From the NCBI RefSeq assembly GCF_905220415.1, contig NC_059558.1, positions 1,252,501 through 1,316,500 of the forward strand: DNA of 64,000 nt, written 5' to 3'. Within the stretch, counting starts at the first letter, position 1; every line of letters begins with the position of its first letter. Positions 1 through 12,812 of this stretch are shown piece by piece. Source of the DNA: Colias croceus (lineage: Eukaryota; Arthropoda; Insecta; Lepidoptera; Pieridae). A program made the translations under genes and the position numbers. The notes under the pieces are model-generated. The model ran no database searches. It was not told the DNA's origin and worked only from the letters and a program-made list of their open reading frames with translations.

Positions 1-441
1 TTATTAGTTTTGGCATTATTTAGCGACAAACTTAAGAACCCACATCCTTCATTATTTTAGTTTAAAATGATAAGTGTTGTTTTAAAACTGATGTTTACAA
101 ATACATGATTGTGATTGATAAAGTGCACTGTGCAGTCATAGATGAAGATACATGGCTCGAACAATCTCGCGTGAATTAGATTCTTCCAGTGAATCCAATA
201 CTTCCTTCTGATTCATTGTGATGCAATCCTTATTCCTGGATATTATCTTTTTTAATGCAAAATGAATTTACATACACAGGATGCTCGGGGGCCCTAGATA
301 TCAATAGAACCTTAAGACTTAGTGTCAGTGTGAATTTTTAGGTGTTGTCGCTTGGTTTTCATTTTTTATTTATCGATACAAATAGGATAAAAAAAATCAA
401 TTTTTATTTGAAACGAATATTTTATTAACCGAGAAAATCAA

Positions 442-633
442 TCTACACTAATATTATAAAGTTGAAGAGTTTGTTTGTTTGAACTCGCTAATCTCAGGAA
501 CTACTGGTCCGATTTGAAAAATTATTTCGGTGTTAAATAGTTCATTTATCGAGGAAGGCTTATAGGCTATATATCATCTCGCTGGGACCAACAGGAGCGG
601 AGCACTGCGGGTAAAACCGCGGAGCACAGCTAG
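442..633 (+). mobile_element. Helitron-like non-autonomous element, family A
   Basis: Starts TC (TCTACACTAATATTATAAAG) and ends CTAG followed by T, with a GCGG/CCGC stem just before the end. No TIR or target duplication. The same ends and interior recur through the window. Confidence 0.68.
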
Positions 634-1436
634 TGGTAATGCATGATTCCATACCCCACAAATTTTATATCCCTGTTTAATCATTCGAGAAAGCGCGAAA
701 TATTCAAGGTTTTAAACAGCCAGATGTATGTCGATTGCGTAGTCCCTAAAGGTAAACAACTGTAATAATTTTACGATAATAATACAAAAAATATATGAGT
801 ATTGTCCGATGAGTGGGCGGCGATCGCGTCGCCTTATATGGGCATACAGTGTGAACTTGAATTATGTAATGTCGTGACGTCATTGTATGTGTGATGTAGG
901 TAATAGGTAATGCCTAGTGTTCAGTTATTTGTGGTAATACGCCGATAGTGGACATTTTTTAAGTTTTAGAAAAAAAAAATGAAAAAAATGTTTAGATTCC
1001 ATTTGCAATAAAAAAATTTACTCCTAAAAATAGCGAAGTTTCATTTATGCTGATGTAGGTATTAAAGTTAATAGATTTTTCATGTGGAGAACTTGAATCA
1101 TTTTGGCGGGAAAATTCCCTTGCATCTAAATTCTAAAGCGAAAAAGTTAATTCATAATGACTAACTTAACCGTTGCTTAACCGTATAAAAAGTTATTTAT
1201 AAATATTACATTTTATCTTATATGTGTTACAATAGATCTTGATGTAATAATAAGTGCAATAGTTATCGCATTATTATTAAAGATTAAATAATCAAATAGC
1301 CTTATCAAATAGGCTTTAGGTCAAGGGTCCGTATTCTAGGCCGTCTAGACGCCAGGCCTTAACAGAGACAATAGATTTACTTTTACAATTATTGCTATTG
1401 TGCCAGTGTTTGTATGATCGTGGAATAATATTTAAC

Positions 1437-1503
1437 TGGCTGTGCCCCGCGGTTTTACTCGCATTCATCCGCTTTTACTAGTCTTAGCGGGATGATATAT
1501 AGA
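1437..1503 (-). mobile_element. Helitron-like fragment, family A
   Basis: Carries the 3'-end part of family A (ACTGGCTGTGCCCCGCGG). It is truncated where the shared flank begins. Confidence 0.5.
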
Positions 1504-1561
1504 ATGATTAAACAAGGATATAAAATTTGTGAATTGTGGGGTATGGAATCATGCAATACCA

Positions 1562-1750
1562 CTAGCTGTGCTCCGTGGTTTTACCCGCAGTGCTCTGCTC
1601 CTGTTGGTCCCAGCGAGATGATATAATATAGCCTATTGCCTTCCTCGATAAATGGACTATCTAACAGTGGAATATTTTTTCAAATCGGACCCGAAGTTCC
1701 TGAGATAAGCGCGTTCAAACAAACTGTTCAGCTTTATAATATTGGGTGAT
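1562..1750 (-). mobile_element. Helitron-like element, family A
   Basis: Full-length copy with the CTAG end at 1562-1565 and a degenerate TC end near 1750. Its flank at 1504-1556 is also shared, inverted, with the flank of the copy at 442-633. Confidence 0.62.
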
Positions 1751-1776
1751 ATTAGTAAAGATAGTAATATCTTAAT

Positions 1777-1977
1777 ATATATATAAATCTCGTGTCACAA
1801 TGTTTGTCCTCAATGGACTCCTAAACCACTTAACCGATTATAATAAAATTCGCACACCATGTGCAGTTCGATCCAACTTGAGAGATAGGATAGGTTTTAT
1901 CCTGGAAATCCCTCGGGAACGGGAACTATGCGGGTTTTTCTTTGAAAACGCGGGCGAAGCCGCGGGCGGAAAGCTAG
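1777..1977 (+). mobile_element. Helitron-like element, family C
   Basis: Matches 40455-40624 base for base over the first 110 bases (ATATAAATCTCGTGTCACAA onward) and at the end (GGGCGAAGCCGCGGGCGG, then CTAG). A different interior from family A. Confidence 0.62.
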
Positions 1978-3419
1978 TGGTATTATATAGTTTGACAGCT
2001 TCTGGATAATATTATGTTCTGTTTATCTATCAGTTAAAGTGACACTTTAATTGGCTATCATGGACTTTAAATACATTGCTACTGGCGCTTAATATGATAA
2101 TTATAATATTTGTATCAATTATTATAATTTTACTGAATGTAGATATGTGTTACTGGTTTTACTTGTATAGTGTGTTAAACTGAGATAAAAGTGATTATGA
2201 TTTAAGTTTTAACACATAAATCGGGATATATAAACTAGTTACCCTAATCGTAAGAGTTGTTTACAAAATAATAAGAACATTTTGCAGGTGTACGGGATGG
2301 ATTCGTTAGTTAGGTACCTATATTTTTAAATGTTTCTAATTTAACAATGTCCAAACATTAAAATTCATACTATGTACATGGTAAAAGTAGTAACTATCTA
2401 TAAATTATTGGTAATTGATGTGAGTCTGTCCGTCAAACAACGACACAACACTTGACCGATTTCGATGAAATTTAGACAAAAATTATCTCAATTTGTTAAA
2501 GCAGTCTTACGTGAATTAAGTTGCTTCAAATATATAAAATTCTTGAAATACTTTAATTTAGTATTTATTGTAGTTTCTATAACAATAATTACGCTACCCC
2601 GCTTAACATATTATTCAAATTCGCCATAGGGATAATTTAAAAGTAAAATGGACTCCACTATCGTGATTACGCGGCATGTTTACAAAACAGATGAATTAAT
2701 GTAATTGTCTTATTATTATGATGCATTTAAATATGGCCGCGTTAAGTTAAGAATTAATGAATATATTTTTAACGAGGTATGTGGACAAAGCAAGGGGATT
2801 TATTTGTTGTAACTTAAATGTTTTTTTTAACTAGCTATGTGCATGTGGTTTTGATCAATTGGTAATAAAATTAAGGAACTATTTTCAAGATTAGGCTTTG
2901 CAAAACATAGATAGTTTTTGCATGATTGAGAAACAAACATACACTTAGAAATATATTTGGAATACTTAGGTACGGTTATAATTTTGATAGTTTAAAAAAG
3001 TTCAACAGTGTAAAATAGATTTTTGCAAGTTTGTTAAATATTTTTGATATATTATATGTAAGTATATGAATATATTATATCATAATATGTTATAGTCTTT
3101 TTAATTTTCTTACTCATCATATATCTTAAAATGTTATGCAAAGATAAAGAGCACCTGTGTACATTTTTATATTTTGCGCAGTTGGCTTGTCTGAGAAATA
3201 TGTGATAGTAAATAAACTTTATAAAGAAAGAAAGATATATTTATCTATCTTACAATGTACAAAAACACATTTGCGTATATCCACGGCAATTAAATAAAAA
3301 AATGAAGCGCCCGTTCGTTCGGGCTAATTTTCTGAAGGATGAAACTGTTGTGGTTGAATTTTAACTTGCAGATAGATATACAAGAATCAAATAAGATTTC
3401 TTTTATTCGAATATTCATA

Positions 3420-3640
3420 AAAGTGAAGTCCTATGTCCTCAAGTGGGGTAAGGGGCAGATGCATTTCATACATCTGTTTCACTGATCGATTTTATTTAGG
3501 TCCCTAAGTAGGTGATCAGCCTTCTATGTCCTGCCAGACCGAGAAATTTTTTTTTTCTTCGTCTCTACCGGGAATCGAACCCAGGACCCCTCGGTTTTAC
3601 GCGCATACGTCAACCACTGTACCGAGGAGGCGGCCGAATA
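3420..3640 (-). mobile_element. tRNA-derived SINE
   Basis: On the minus strand a tRNA-like head carries a B box (GGTTCGATTCC) and an A-box-like TACAGTGGTTGACG. It is followed by a body whose end (CACTTGAGGACATAGGACTT) recurs at 8640-8660. Pol III-driven short interspersed element. Confidence 0.65.
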
Positions 3641-4087
3641 TTCATAGTACATAGTAAATATTGCCTTGTTCGCAAAAACTTAACCGCGAATAAAGTCGCG
3701 GGCATGAGCTAGTAAACCTACAAAAGGAATGTCATATTATTTTTTATTTAAATATTATGTTAAAATGATATTTTTATGCAAGAGAGCAAAAACATAATAA
3801 TTATTATACTAAACATAGATATCCGTGTTTCGATTAAAGCACTCTTGGCTATATGATAAACATGCATACATATTTATGAAAGCATATATTAGCTTATTAA
3901 GTTGAAGTGATAATTGTACTTAAATATAGGCTATGTTAAGATTGACAACCTCTGGTAAAGTTGTTATGGACTCACTTGTTAGATTTTGAAGTCCCGGGTT
4001 TGATTTTAATATATTAAAATGCCGACATATTATTAATGAATGAAAAATCAAATTCATTATTATTTTGTGATACCTATCTTTTTTATA

Positions 4088-4268
4088 CTAGCTGTGCTCC
4101 GCGGTTTTACCCGCAGTGCTCCGTCCCTGTTGGTCTTAGCGAGATGATAATATATAGCCAGCCTACCTCGATGAATGGACACCGAAATAATTTTTCAAAT
4201 CGGACCAGGTTCCTGAGATTAGCGCGTTCAAACAAACCAACTCTTCAGCTTTATAATATTAGTATAGA
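4088..4268 (-). mobile_element. Helitron-like element, family A
   Basis: Complete copy with CTAG at 4088-4091 and the reverse of TCTATACTAATATTATAAA ending at 4268. The small ORF across it has no coding meaning. Confidence 0.68.
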
Positions 4269-4531
4269 TTGCGTAAATCGTAAAAAATATTTGAAATATC
4301 TCACACAGGACTATATGGCTCTACCAAATTCCCCAATGAGTACAATATGAGGTCTTCAAGCGTAGAGTGCACGGGTACCTACTAGGGAAGCGGGTAGACC
4401 TTAGACTTAGACCACATCTTAGCTTTTCATCAGGCTAGATTGTGGTCAAGCGCTTCCCTATCTACAATAAATAAATATATATATTAAGTTTTATAGCATT
4501 CAAATGCTTTATAAATGAGAAATTTCACACT

Positions 4532-4606
4532 AGTGGCCGAGAGGCTAGGCGTTGCCCCGGAAAGGCAGGAAGACGCGGGTTCGAATCCCGCCTGGAAATC
4601 GATTTT
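4532..4606 (+). repeat. tRNA-like sequence (SINE head or tRNA pseudogene)
   Basis: Has an A-box-like TGGCCGAGAGGCTAGG, an anticodon-like stem TTGCC/GGCAG with a 7-base loop, and a perfect T arm (GCGGG TTCGAAT CCCGC). The acceptor ends do not pair and U33 is missing. I do not call it a functional tRNA. Confidence 0.55.
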
Positions 4607-5119
4607 TTAAAAATTTCATGATCTTTTTTTCCATTTCTTTTTTAATTTCTTTATAAATATACTTATTAAACGACATTCTTATCGCTAGATGGTATTTTTT
4701 ATCTCCAACACAAAAAACCTAGGGCATACCAAGACGAACTAATTAGTCTAGCTTTCGAGTGGTCTCGTCATTTATTCTAAGAATCGTTGATTGGACGGAT
4801 GCTGCGTTAGATGCTATGAGATGTACTTAGGTATCATGTTGTTTTCTATAGTGATGACTCTTGAATTATGGGAAATATTCCTTCAGTTATACTGGTTAAA
4901 TGACGTGGCTTTGTTCGATATACAAAAATCAAAATTCATATTACATATATACGGAATATATAGATTATGAACTTTTACATTTTTTTGTATGTTATTCAAT
5001 GTCGTTTGCCCTGTTTGATTAGAAAATTTAATACGATATTTTTCATTTAAACAGTAGGTACCTATTTCGCTACTTTAGTGTCACATAAATATAATTAAGT
5101 CGACAATCGAATCCACAGA

Positions 5120-5180
5120 TTAAAAAAAAGTCGTGAGGCGGGATTCGAATCTGTGTCCTTTACCTTACCATGACGAGGCC
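5120..5180 (-). repeat. tRNA-like Pol III head
   Basis: Minus-strand B box (GATTCGAATCC) followed by CCGCCTCACGAC and a run of T, as in a Pol III terminator. Similar T-arm and tail to 4532-4606. Confidence 0.45.
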
Positions 5181-5455
5181 TTCTATAAAATATATTGATA
5201 TAGAGACGTAAAAAGAGATAATAAACAGATAATACGTATGTCACTTGCACCTTCACTTGTAAAAAGTTGTCCCACTGGCCCAGTGGTGGGCGACAAGGTC
5301 GATAAACAGATGGTACGCCCACGAACGCCTACAACCCTCTTGATCATTGATATTGCAACATATTCACTCATTTATACGAAATATGATCTATTTAAAAAAA
5401 ATGTGAAATAATATATGAAATGTGTAATTGAAAATAACATAATAATTTTAATAAC

Positions 5456-5503
5456 AGAAAAAATCGACCTCGAGGCGGGAGTCGAACCCGAATCTTCCGC
5501 CAA
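5456..5503 (-). repeat. tRNA-like Pol III head
   Basis: Minus-strand GGGTTCGACTCCCGCCTCGA with a T run after it. A third copy of the B-box type within 1 kb. Confidence 0.42.
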
Positions 5504-8500
5504 TCGATAAAATATTGAAGATGACATGTTTTTTCGACTACTTTGTTAGCAGTATAATATACTTAAAGGTTTATATAATAAAGTTTTTTGATAAATTTTT
5601 GAAAGTGTTATTGTTTAGGGTAGCGTAAAATATCATGTACCAGTATTAAATAGTATAGGACCACAGACTATATAGGACATACTAGGTACATGCAGAAAAT
5701 TGATTTAATACATATATGAAATGATATTCAAGTTTTGTAGTATTTAATATCTGTGTATTTATTTATTTAGTACATTATTTAAATATCTATAATGTGTAAT
5801 TTTATATTTGATCGAAGTTTAAAATTTATATCAATAACAACGCCATCTATGGGTGTATACAACAAACCCAGACATAAAATTTAACACTTGTGTAATATAC
5901 ATACACAAGTGTTATTTATCAATAATACAATGAACATTTTATTTATGTATTTATTTGTACACGCAAACTGGCAGACAATGATGGTAAGTCGTCAGATATA
6001 TGAAGATATTGCTTGCTTGCTTACCGTTGTATATGAGAAACGGTAGATGGCGCTATAACCAAAAAGTAATGGTTCATATATGAGCTTCGCAAGCTTCAAG
6101 CGATGCTCGATAGATGGCGCTAGCAGTATGCTAAAACGTTTGTCAGAATATATTCGAAGTATTTGATAAATAATTATTATAATGGAAATAAATATTATAT
6201 GCTAGTAGTAAATATGGTATTTATTTTATTAATTGTTATAATATATGCTTGTTTAATATATATAAGTATGAATTATAAGCATTTTTTTTGTATTCGATAA
6301 ATGAAATTATGCCGGGTATCATAATAATGTTATAATACATGTCTCTTTTCGTAGGGAAAACGAATTAAGTTAAAACAAAATTTAATATTATTTATTATTT
6401 GAAGTTTGAAGCACATCGCTAATAAAACTGGTTATATAAAAATCATAATCGTTGTCTTTTACATAATTAAGCCTGAAGGTGTAGGTACTTATAAATTATA
6501 ATGAGATTATTCAGGTGATAAGTATCGAAGTATTTTAATAAAAACCTTATAAATATATTGTCAGATAAAGAGTTGTAGGTAGAAGGAAAGTCCTCGCTTG
6601 GAAGAGCGAATAGGACCTCAGTGAAAAATTCGTACCAAGGCAGTTCCTTCCGTGGCGGTGACCAATAATAGATATATTTTCGACAGGACATAAAATTATT
6701 GTCTTCATCAAATCAATCAAATGTCCATTAAAAATTTAAAATGTATTTATTATTTAATTTTAACTTATACCAACAAATCTCATCAGAACATCAGATGATC
6801 GTATAGGTCTTAGATATCCGAAATTAACTTTATTTTTAAAGTGGACATGACGGTCGTTTAAGAACGATTTCATCCAGACAACCATTAAAAAACCTATCTG
6901 TATAAAATTGTACGTGTTCCTTAGTGAATAAATATATTATTATCTTAATACTAAGGATATAAGATCAAAGAGGCGGTTTGATAAATAGTTAATAGACATT
7001 GAAAAAATAAGAATGCGGTCGTGCTATAAACTCAGCCCACGTGACATTAATAATAAATTATAAATTATACATAATTCATAGTTTGTTTTGTTTATTGGTT
7101 CATTGTGAAACTTGATGTTTAGAACAATCTTAATTGTAATATTAGGTGTTTATATTCAAGGTATTTGAAGATATTTTGCAAATGTACAATGTCATGTACA
7201 TTGCCAATTGCATAGGATTTTTTTTATTTTAATGTAGTGTGATTTTAATTGAAATATATTTTACTGTAAAAGCCAGACACTCGTAAAATATTTGTACGTT
7301 GCATAATATTTTCCAATAGGATGTTAGCTGCTACCCGAAAAACGACTGCACAGAATGAAATGCGTTTTTCACGGTTGTGTTGTTTGAGATTAGACATTAT
7401 TATCAAGTTAAGCAGTTCAGTATATAGTGTTAAATTTTATTTGTATTCTGTTAAAAGTAATTTTCAATAGTTTAAGTTCCAATCTTAATCACTTCAGCTG
7501 TTCTTTATATGACACCATGTAGGTTTTCTTTTCAGCCTGTCACCTCTTAAAAAGGTGACAAGTCCGAGTTGAAATAAATTACTTATTTTTAACAATTCCT
7601 ATAGAATCCCACGTCGCGAATCACCGTACTTATTTTGTACCGTTTTTACAAAAATACAGTCCACCATGTCCCGGTAGTTCACGGTCCACAGACTCACAAC
7701 GCACAGAGCCAACCGGCGACCAGTCACCTGCCAGAAGCCGAACGAAGCGCGCGCGCAACGAATACGAAAAATAAAATTAAAAATAAAACTACGACTCCCG
7801 TTGGTTATCTGTGGTGTGTAGTGATGTGATTCGATGCGCGTTCTAGACTTCTAGAATGGTTTAAATTTTCCCGCGGTTTTCGTATTTTTTTTTTCATAAA
7901 GTTTTGTTTTAAACAAAGGAGGTTGTGTGTAGGTTGTGTGAATTAAGTCATGGTGCTTGATAGCATGTGTGGATATGTGATTTAAAATTTAAACCGAAAA
8001 TGAAAATAAATAAAGAGTATTTTATAAAATTGAAATGGAATTGATAAAGTTATAATTTATTTAAAAGCATTGAGTGTTTATATGCTGTTAATTTTATTTA
8101 TCTAAGAATTAATTGACGCACAGATAGTAAAAACTGTGAGACACTCCGAGATTTTCATGTTTTATGGTCATAAAAACTTTTGTTTACATTAAACCGGTTT
8201 CTTAATAGAATGAAAATCTTAATGTCGAAGTTCAGTGATTACTAAAATAAAATAAAGCAATTTGTATAGTGTTGATTCAAATTATGTACTATCAAAATTG
8301 GCTCAGTGTTTTGGGAGATGTGATCGAACATATTGAAGTATCTAGAGAACCTAGAGTCACCACCTAGAGTTTTAAACACCTAGAGTCCGTAAATAAACAA
8401 TGCATAACAAAAACAATTAATTTTTAATTTGAGTATGATGTAAAAGTTATTGTTTTAATGAATATATGAAGTTGAATTACTAAATTTTATGACTTATTTC

Positions 8501-8526
8501 GATATACTTAGCACATTAAATTGGAG

Positions 8527-8660
8527 ACGAAAAAAAAAAATGTCTCGGTCTGGCAGGACACAGAAGGCTGATCTCCTACTTGAAAGAAATTCGATCAGTG
8601 AAACAGATGTATAATGCATCTGCCCCTTACCCCACTTGGGGACATGGGACTTCACTTTTT
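8527..8660 (+). mobile_element. SINE body without tRNA head
   Basis: TCGGTCTGGCAGGACACAGA, then GCATCTGCCCCTTACCCCAC, are shared, in the opposite direction, with the body of the SINE at 3420-3640. The tRNA-like part is missing. Confidence 0.62.
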
Positions 8661-11600
8661 ACCACATTAAATTGAAAAATTATTTCTTATACAAATCTTA
8701 TACAACTGAAGGAAAATACACCATCTAAACGACTGATCAATTTTGGATACAATGCATATCGATAGAATAATCCGATTTTTAGAAATGATACATGAACAGG
8801 CATTTTGCAATCGTCTAACTTAATTCTCTAGATTTATTATTGTATAAAAATTTTAAAATATTCTTATAATTAGACCGATTTAATTAAGAATACTTAACAC
8901 GTTTTTATCAACCTGTATTGTACCTGCAGTTCAAAGAGTATAAATTTTATCGTCATATGTGGAGATTTTCTGTAAATAAATAACAAGCTTGTCTCTCCTT
9001 TCTTCCTGAACGTAATAACATTCTTGTGAAGTCAAGTTATTAAATAATCTTCCTTCCTATAAGAAATTCGACACCACAATATCATTCGACACTTTCAAGT
9101 TATCATGTCTTAGGTTTTTGCGTAACTTAAAACGTAACTTGTAATGTAATACCACTTAAAATGCTAAGTATTGATGAACTCAACTTCAAGGTCAAGTTGA
9201 AGTTAATTACTTAGAATAATAACTTGTTAAAACATAAAATGTAGATGTTTATTACATTTTAAGAAACGTGATGTATGAATTGCTCTATTTATAATGTTGT
9301 CAATTTATTAGTATGCATTTTTCATAAATAAAAACACTATTGAACAAATTGTTTAAAAATAACCACTAAACAGAAAAAAAAACAAATATACGTTTAAAAA
9401 CAATTATTAACCTTAAAAAAATAAATTACCTACTAGACTATTGCTACAACATTTATTAAAAAAGTAACGTTGCATACGTTGGCGGCAAAACCGACACAGT
9501 TTTTTAAATATCATATGTGCACAGGCTCAAAAATTCGAAGTGACAAGGTCGAGAGAAATTAAAACGAATTCCACCATGGAGTATTTAATATACCAACCTT
9601 TATGGTCATCCAAGGTTCGTCAGTAGGCGTCATTGCTATGTCCCCCGCAAAAAATATTACATTATGCAGCCCACGAGTTAATATTCAATTTAATTGTAGA
9701 TATGATGTATTGGTTTAATTTTATTGATCATAAATATTTTATCGCCCACATATTTTGGGCGTGAAATAACTCGTAATTTTTTCAAGTTCAATATTCAAAT
9801 ACAGTTTATTGAGCATTTAGAGACTTGAAAAGATAAGTATAAAAAATTGTATGTTGAACATTACAATATAAACTTTTTTATCTATCAAAATTGTATGAAG
9901 AGGAAGGTTTTAGTTGAGTTTTTAGGAAATAATCTCTAGAACAATCGATTTTAATTGATTTTCAAAAATGTTTAAACTGGGTCATATAAGAGTAAAGGCT
10001 TGTTTACTAGTTATATTCTTTATCCATTTTTCTATCAGTTCGAACCGAATCATCTAGGGTATCGGCTAGTCAAAGTTATTTCTATCAAGAAACACACACT
10101 AGTTACTACCGAACAATGTATACCAAAATAAGGTCAACCAAAGCTTACACCATCAATTAGCATGACAGTCGCAAAGCCAGGCCACAGATAACATAATACT
10201 GGCTATGTATGTTGTATGGTTACATGTCCATGTATGGTATGAATTTGACTTCACAGCGGCTTATAGGTAGCTGATATTTGCAATAAGTTGCAAGATGTGT
10301 ACCATAATTTGCGCGGTTGTTCTTAATTCTGTATAGCTGTTTGTTAGAATAGCTTTTTTGTACACGTCAATCTGCCATATTTTATTTAAAAAATTTGCTT
10401 TTTTACTTTAGTTTATATAGATAAAAACACAAATTTTGTAGACGTTAATTTTTATGGAGTTATTACATATCCCTATAATACTTGAGTTAACCTTCTTCAT
10501 CTACCTAATAGATTGTTTTATTTATATTTATTTCTTCTTGTAGTGTCAAGATTAAAACACACCTATTTAGTTATCAGCTGCCAAAGCTGCTTAAGATTAG
10601 CTCAACCTTTGTCAAGCGTCTTCGATCGATACAGCAGTTCATGGGCTTCGCACTGCCAAACATAATTAATTTATAGTTTATCCTTCCTCACCGATTACCA
10701 TCATCCAATCCTTCGGTGCTATGGCTTCCAGGATTGGAGTCGTACAGCCAGGTTTCATTGAATTTAATCAATTTACTATACGTTTGTGGTTATGTGAAAA
10801 AAACCTATCTGTATTTGTAGAAAGAAGTCCTAATGATATGAGTCTTGTAGCACAATGATAAGTCTTTAAAATTTGGTGGTCTTTCTTCGTCAGCATTATT
10901 GTTTCGATTAGGGTGGTAAAGACAGATGTTTTAATAAAACTCGTAAAAATAGGACCGATAGATAAATAGATAGATTTGTACATCTAAAATACTGAGAATG
11001 TTAAAATTAATTTCATACTAAATATGAAAATAACAAGTCAATTTAATTCGGCACTTAACTAAAATTATACTGATAAAAGAAAACAGTTCGGAAATAATCT
11101 TCCAGAAATCGATCCATTAATTCCAAATGAAATCGAACATCTCGTTAACTTAACACTTGTGACGTCACCCACGATTTTATTCAACGCCCATACTTAATTT
11201 TACATAACACCTTTACGCAAGACTATGGGTCAAGGTCTACAGAACCGTCAATGCAACAGACGGTTAATTATCATTGGATGGGTTAAAGTATTTTTATAGG
11301 GAATTATTTATGCATATGCTGAAGTAAATTTTAAGTGGTATATAACTTAAGTACAGGTGTTATAGAGATTTCTGGAATAAAAAATAAATTTCGACTTTGA
11401 AAGTTTCTGGACTAAAGAACTTGGAACCTTACAAGGCGTAAATTTTTTGAATTATTTAAATACTCCCACATACACGTTGTATTTACCTTCTGTTTGTTAA
11501 AAGCTGTTGTTAGTCAACACAAAGAGCAGTTCACAACACATATCTATCAATATATATTTCATCACTAGATTGTCCTGTCATATTCATATGTAATATTTGA

Positions 11601-12197
11601 TCTCAATGGTAAAACCATTTAAATATAGTCAACAAAGCAAGCGCCAATTACGTATCACGGTGACTCGTTAACGTCTATACGTTTCCTTGACGCAGTCGCT
11701 CCGGAAGGGCCTGGCCATATTCGTCGATCAGACCTAATATGGTCTCTTGCCTAATCCGATCGTGGCTTGAATACTTTAACTGTAGCTTACGTTCACTTTC
11801 TTTCGCTCAACCTGTTGTGTTCTAGGTGTAGCATTTCCTCCCTGTGTGCATTTTTTGCTAGGTTGTGTTAATTATTAATAGATATGTCGACTTTCTAAAG
11901 TTAATGTCAATGAAATTATATGAAAGGTATTGATTTATAAAGCTTTTCTATAAACAACACCTCCATTTGTTTAAAACAATAGCTATCAATAAACCGCGTT
12001 AAATGAAATCAATTTCTTGACAATTTCCCACTTATCATTGTAATGGTCTTTTAAGTCTATTACTAGTTCTGTCACATAACGGTGGCTAGTCGCGGAACGC
12101 GTGTCGAATCCTTAATAAGGTGTTAATGCCATTGCAGTGCGTCAAAGCAACAGTATTATGCTGTGGCCTGTGAAGGCCTGACAGGAACGAATCGAGA

Positions 12198-12812
12198 ATG
12201 TCGATGTACAGATTCGTCAAAGAGGGCAGCAGTAAGCGCCTCTTTGTTCAAGGAACGCTCGAAGGCGATGAGAAACCATTGAAATCGAGCTTGAAGAAAC
12301 CGCCGCAGTCGCCGGTCGGTTCACCGATAACGACTAGTTTGAACCTACCTTCTGTACCGAGAAGCTTACGTGAGAGTTTGACTAGAAATGAAACAGTATA
12401 TGATGGGAATTACCCTGGAATGGAACGAACAAGCTACCGTTCTGGATACAAGGAGAGTTACAACGGTAGAATCGTCCACGATGGTAACCAGACTCATTTC
12501 GAGTACGATGGGGAGAGCGCGCTCGCCCTGCCCACCTCTGCTGGTGGCGCAGGCATTTCGGAGTTGCAGGCGATTCACACGAACAAACGCATGTCGACCG
12601 AGGTCCTAGGCTCCTCGCTTGAGTCTACAAAGATCTCGAAGAAAGATGAGACAGGACAGAGAAGGATAACGACGCGAATCGTAAGGAAAGTGACAACGCT
12701 GTCGAGAGGGGAAGAGAAGTCGTCCATGGAAGATGTACGGGGTCGTGAAGTGCGCAGATCGTCGGAGCAGTACAGATACATGGCTTTGGAGTCACCTAGT
12801 AGAAAAGTAAAG
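12198..12812 (+). CDS. shot: shot exon 1: alternative N-terminal coding exon
   Basis: The exon gives 205 codons from ATG 12198 to the donor at 12813 (AAG|GTATTT), ending in phase 0. An in-frame TGA lies 10 codons upstream of the ATG, which supports this start. The protein is hydrophilic and probably disordered: Ser/Pro-rich (KKPPQSPVGSP) early, Tyr-rich in the middle, and basic late (RRITTRIVRKVTTLSRGEE). It has no domain I can name. It joins exon 2 directly in frame, which places this N-terminus next to CH2 without CH1. The two large ORFs in other frames of the same segment are shadows. Confidence 0.82.

Larger units (their letters stand above)
1..12197. other. Upstream or 5' intronic region
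   Basis: About 12 kb with no convincing coding exon. It holds the SINEs, tRNA-like heads and Helitron copies listed above. A GC-richer stretch at 7640-7860 (with GCGCGCGCAACG) could be a non-coding first exon or promoter of shot. Another stretch at 11690-11770 could be the 5' UTR of exon 1. Both are weak guesses. AT-rich simple sequence fills the rest. Confidence 0.4.

Noticed and set aside
4036..4350. 104-codon plus-strand ORF
   Set aside because: It runs across a Helitron-like copy on the other strand and has no independent support.
4532..4606. Functional tRNA gene
   Set aside because: T arm and anticodon-like stem are good, but acceptor ends do not pair and the base before the anticodon is C instead of U.
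7635..7829. Small ORF in a GC-richer stretch
   Set aside because: No donor in frame, stop codon before any splice site, and no recognised domain; kept only as a possible non-coding first exon or promoter.
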